DNA of 44,792 nt from Bacteroidales bacterium. GTDB lineage: Bacteria > Bacteroidota > Bacteroidia > Bacteroidales > UBA932. Of this stretch, positions 43,201 through 44,792 are shown one piece after another. The stretch is taken from contig JAFYRK010000060.1 of the NCBI GenBank assembly GCA_017559545.1, forward strand, positions 1-44,792. The letters are read 5' to 3'. How positions within the stretch are numbered: position 1 is the stretch's first letter; each line of letters opens with the position of its first letter. The position numbers and the translations under genes are program-made. Under the pieces are notes generated by a model. That model made no database searches and was not told where the DNA came from. It saw only the letters and a list, made by a program, of their open reading frames with translations.

Positions 43201-43639
43201 TCAGAGCTATGTGTTGGAAAGCCTTCTTGTCAATGCCAACCGACATCTCAAGAATATGGCACCGAGGTATAGACTTCTGGTCAACCCTGGAACCCTCAAC
43301 CTCAAGCTTGAAGATCAATATAACGACTACCAGACAAGAAGCACAAACTCCATATCCGGAGGAGAGTCGTTCCTTGTATCACTGGCTCTCGCCCTTGCTC
43401 TGGCTGACTTCGGCCAGCATCTTGGAGTCTCGATGCTCTTCATTGACGAGGGATTCGGCACACTCAGCGGAGAGGCGCTTCAGAATGCGATCAACACCCT
43501 CAAGAGTCTCCATTCAGACTCAGGAAGGCAGGTCGGAATCATCTCGCACCGAGAAGAGATACGCTACAGCATACCTGTACAGATCAAAGTCAACCTCTCA
43601 CAAGGCACTTCTGCAAGTACTGTGGAAATCTCGGAATAA
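40289..43639 (+). CDS. sbcC: Exonuclease SbcCD subunit C (Rad50-like ATPase)
   Basis: This 1116-residue SMC-like ATPase partners SbcD. It has Walker A ITGTTGSGKTTLLDAIS near residue 35 and TTMLAQGEFTEFLKS (Q-loop region). Two long coiled coils flank the zinc hook NLCPVCGQVV near residues 543-548. The C-terminal signature is NSISGGESFLVSLALALAL and Walker B is SMLFIDEGFGTLSGEAL near residue 1050, followed by IISHREEI. The length and order agree with SbcC. Coupled to sbcD by an 11-base overlap. A short hairpin follows the stop codon, before the convergent dehydrogenase gene. Confidence 0.97.
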   Translation: MKIKKLEILNLASIKEAVIDFDKGPLSDAELFLITGTTGSGKTTLLDAISIALYNTTPRISKSKKEKTEANEDNLSGRDPRNLMRQNTGYAYSKLWFVGNDGANYLAEWSVSRGKNCKVNVGLSNELWSITNLDTSATTSAQKHPDYNAVAAVIVNAVGLDFNQFCRTTMLAQGEFTEFLKSDEGAKADILEKISGTEVYRKIGMAIHDQFNKIEKKLKDAQSKHDSIVTLPAEERQALEDELEQIDATIATLATKAEALQKCTAWLEGKESLEAKVEKAKKDLQEAEETISSADFIQRKKTSDQWAETVEVREALANARRHKANAESATVRLAGLENEFREALAGEAYEIENLKETLHKLDQTQKVVEAHSQNVSVYDNDQTIIADIKSWESECVTVEKSKGELKTKEETDLPAAEHALNEADHLLAVAVKAEEESLKLMEAANGQLAALNLAMLRNEKEFLTSVKTIKETIDGYRHDIEKTKGSIALSESQLEILKAKAVAENAELARLEEEHKRRELTIETLAKEMRTMLHAGLGNTDNLCPVCGQVVTELKADALLDEEYKKIKEEFKAQDKKAKDATAAAASLENLIKVTGETLDGLNIKLDKEVVKLSNSIEGRHDAQTLNDASTDSIGSMITSLQEKISEGEKIELKKQELAKAHTDCLKRKGEATNARTKSAAAVDLVKKEITTLKDKISESENKKEALVTKINVALTGSLAWDNNWNDDTEAFTAELKAKAAEYRAAVESAGRLTVAADQIRPILKFIADVKGEILTAMPKWSADGVLPPKAKNGLQHIWATLKSNVSTELSTITNESKAHKGYAAKVEEFLNCHQEYSIETLEHLMTISNNAHINEDAYLNSRLAEHKTAMAACKSAEEELVAHIANRPVTLKEEDTKESLKAETDYIGELRDASNTRKGNIQNELKVDNEARLKKGNTMLLDQLKEEYAHWHSFHKLFGDSSGDKLSKTAQSYVLESLLVNANRHLKNMAPRYRLLVNPGTLNLKLEDQYNDYQTRSTNSISGGESFLVSLALALALADFGQHLGVSMLFIDEGFGTLSGEALQNAINTLKSLHSDSGRQVGIISHREEIRYSIPVQIKVNLSQGTSASTVEISE

Positions 43640-43648
43640 CTCAGGCAG

Positions 43649-43675
43649 GTCGTCATGTTGCTATAACATGACGAC
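43649..43675. terminator. Hairpin between sbcC and dehydrogenase gene
   Basis: GTCGTCATGTT / AACATGACGAC is an 11-bp perfect stem with a five-base loop in the 35-base gap between the two convergent genes. No T-tract follows on either strand, so the terminator call rests on position alone. Confidence 0.55.
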
Positions 43676-44601
43676 TACCAGCCTTCAGCGATATTGGAGG
43701 CCATGATGGCGATGAGACGCTGACGGGCTTCCACACTGGCCCATGCCACATGAGGAGCAAGTCGCATGCGCTCAGGATGCTGCATCTTCAGGTATGGATG
43801 ATCTTCCGGAACAGGTTCTGTCACAAAGACATCAATACCGGCACCGGCAATCACGCCATCATCAACAGCTTTCGCAAGATCCTCCTCAACTAAAATAGCT
43901 CCACGTCCCATATTGACGAGATATGCTGACGGCTTCATCATGGACAATTCCTTAGCTCCGATGAGTCTGTTGGTACGATCGTTAAGTGGGGCGTGGATTG
44001 AAACTATATCTGACTCTGCCAAAAGCTGTTCTAGCGGCAGGCAAGGATAATCCTTGCAGTGACCTGTACCCGACGTAGAGAAGTAGCAGACCTTCATTCC
44101 GAAAGCTTCCGCAATATGAGCAACCTTCTTTCCTATGTTTCCGAGACCTATGATACCGATGGTCTTTCCTGCAAGTTCCCACCAGTTCCAGTTCGGGTCT
44201 GTGAACATGCCACTGCGCGAATATGAACCCGACTTTACGCTATCATCGAAATACTGCCCGCCTCCGACAAGTGAAAGAATATGCATGAAAGTCGACTGAA
44301 CTACCGAATCCGTAGAATATCCGACTGCATTACGTACCGGTATTCCTTTTGACGCAGCATAATCAACATCAATATTATTGACTCCTGTTGCAGCAATACA
44401 GATAAGCTTAAGATCTGGAGCAGCATCAATCAGTTCCTTATTGACCAGGACCTTATTGATAAGAAGCACCTCAACATCCTTCACCCTCTCCCTGGCCTGT
44501 TCTGCTGTAGAGTTTTCATACCTGACAAATTCTCCAAGACGTTCAAATGGCTCAAACGAGACATTTCCCATTGTCGCCGCATCAAGAAACACAATCTTCA
44601 T
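43675..44601 (-). CDS. D-2-hydroxyacid dehydrogenase, NAD-dependent
   Basis: This 308-residue cytoplasmic oxidoreductase of the phosphoglycerate dehydrogenase/hydroxypyruvate reductase family interconverts 2-keto and D-2-hydroxy acids. It has the Rossmann loop GKTIGIIGLGNIGKKVA, the catalytic arginine in VNMGRGAILVEEDL, glutamate in GIDVFVTEPVPEDHP and histidine in RLAPHVAWASVEARQRL. The upstream substrate-binding part contains AATGVNNIDVDYAASKGIPVRN. The sequence fits the glycerate dehydrogenase-like subgroup, but the substrate is uncertain. The ATG at 44601 gives MKIVFLDAATMG. Its leader extends toward the intron 3' end, 54 bases upstream. Confidence 0.93.
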   Translation of the reverse strand: MKIVFLDAATMGNVSFEPFERLGEFVRYENSTAEQARERVKDVEVLLINKVLVNKELIDAAPDLKLICIAATGVNNIDVDYAASKGIPVRNAVGYSTDSVVQSTFMHILSLVGGGQYFDDSVKSGSYSRSGMFTDPNWNWWELAGKTIGIIGLGNIGKKVAHIAEAFGMKVCYFSTSGTGHCKDYPCLPLEQLLAESDIVSIHAPLNDRTNRLIGAKELSMMKPSAYLVNMGRGAILVEEDLAKAVDDGVIAGAGIDVFVTEPVPEDHPYLKMQHPERMRLAPHVAWASVEARQRLIAIMASNIAEGW

Positions 44602-44654
44602 ACTATCTACATTTTCTTTAACATTTCCGTAAATATAGCAATTATTACGGTATA

Positions 44655-44792
44655 ATCGAGTAGGAGGAAAACAAAAGTAGGTTTTCCTCCTACTTTTGTT
44701 TTCCGACCTCTCACACCACCGTACATGCGGGTCCGCATACGGCGGTTCCTTATCTGCAATGATACTTTTCGTAGTATCCCATCAGTGACGGG
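44655..44792 (-). mobile_element. Group II intron, 3' end (domains V and VI; cut by window edge)
   Basis: On the minus strand GAACCGCCGTATGCGG is followed by GACC and CGCATGTACGGTGGT, a domain-V-like hairpin (44713-44748). It contains a CGC triad near its base and a two-base bulge, as in group IIC introns. A domain-VI-like hairpin (stem 44666-44681 with 44689-44704) comes next. The sequence then reads CCTACTCGAT and ends at 44655 with AT, a legal AY end, with an A seven bases from the end as the likely branch point. The tract downstream of 44655 (TATACCG) is 3' exon. The reverse transcriptase and 5' part lie beyond the right edge. Confidence 0.72.

Overview
The window looks like a chromosomal segment from a Bacteroidales bacterium. 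Three things suggest this. Many genes are preceded by the Bacteroidetes-type promoter (a -7 box TAnnTTTG, often with TTG/TTTG 19-21 bases upstream). The gene set (EttA, tandem YitT proteins, DUF4293, membrane LytTR, CapA-PhoH) fits the phylum. Shine-Dalgarno sequences are not evident. I cannot name the genus from the sequence alone. Almost all of it is housekeeping sequence, densely packed on both strands; I see no prophage, integrase, transposase or CRISPR array.

Both window edges lie inside group II intron sequence in the same (minus) orientation: the 5' end of an intron at 1-134, directly behind the terminator of a tRNA-Leu, and the 3' end of an intron (domains V/VI) at 44655-44792. This is what a contig broken at a multicopy repeat would look like.

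Layout. 1-3255 (minus): tRNA-Leu(UAG), an outer-membrane beta-barrel protein, initiator tRNA-Met, hisS and a PepSY-like protein. 3422-5016 (plus): a FecCD-type metal-chelate ABC permease and its ATPase. 5094-9284 (plus): polA, an ECF sigma factor, rsmG and rpmH (bL34). 9322-18886 (minus): ettA, a membrane-anchored AraC-type regulator, leuS with two tandem yitT paralogues, and a SPOR lipoprotein coupled to a degenerate M28 peptidase-TonB_C fusion. 18998-21050 (plus): CapA-like protein and PhoH. 21095-24969 (minus): gyrA and a TPR protein. 25078-32838 (mostly plus): a ClpA-type unfoldase, a 40-residue antisense small ORF, a HAD phosphatase, an AI-2E-family membrane protein, an esterase, a minus-strand nucleoside phosphorylase, DUF4293 and a membrane LytTR regulator.

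32919-43639 is the least ordinary part. Five tightly spaced plus-strand genes encode an unknown protein, a winged-helix-like AAA+ ATPase, a MoxR-type AAA+ ATPase, a DUF2201-like VWA protein whose metallopeptidase motif has lost both histidines, and a second unknown protein. A convergent unknown gene then shares a divergent promoter region, containing a 13-bp inverted repeat, with sbcD-sbcC (Mre11/Rad50-type nuclease). MoxR plus VWA pairs commonly act as a chaperone and client-adaptor unit. The three-component ATPase/VWA cassette with two unknown bookend proteins is my best candidate for an undescribed system. The window closes with a D-2-hydroxyacid dehydrogenase.
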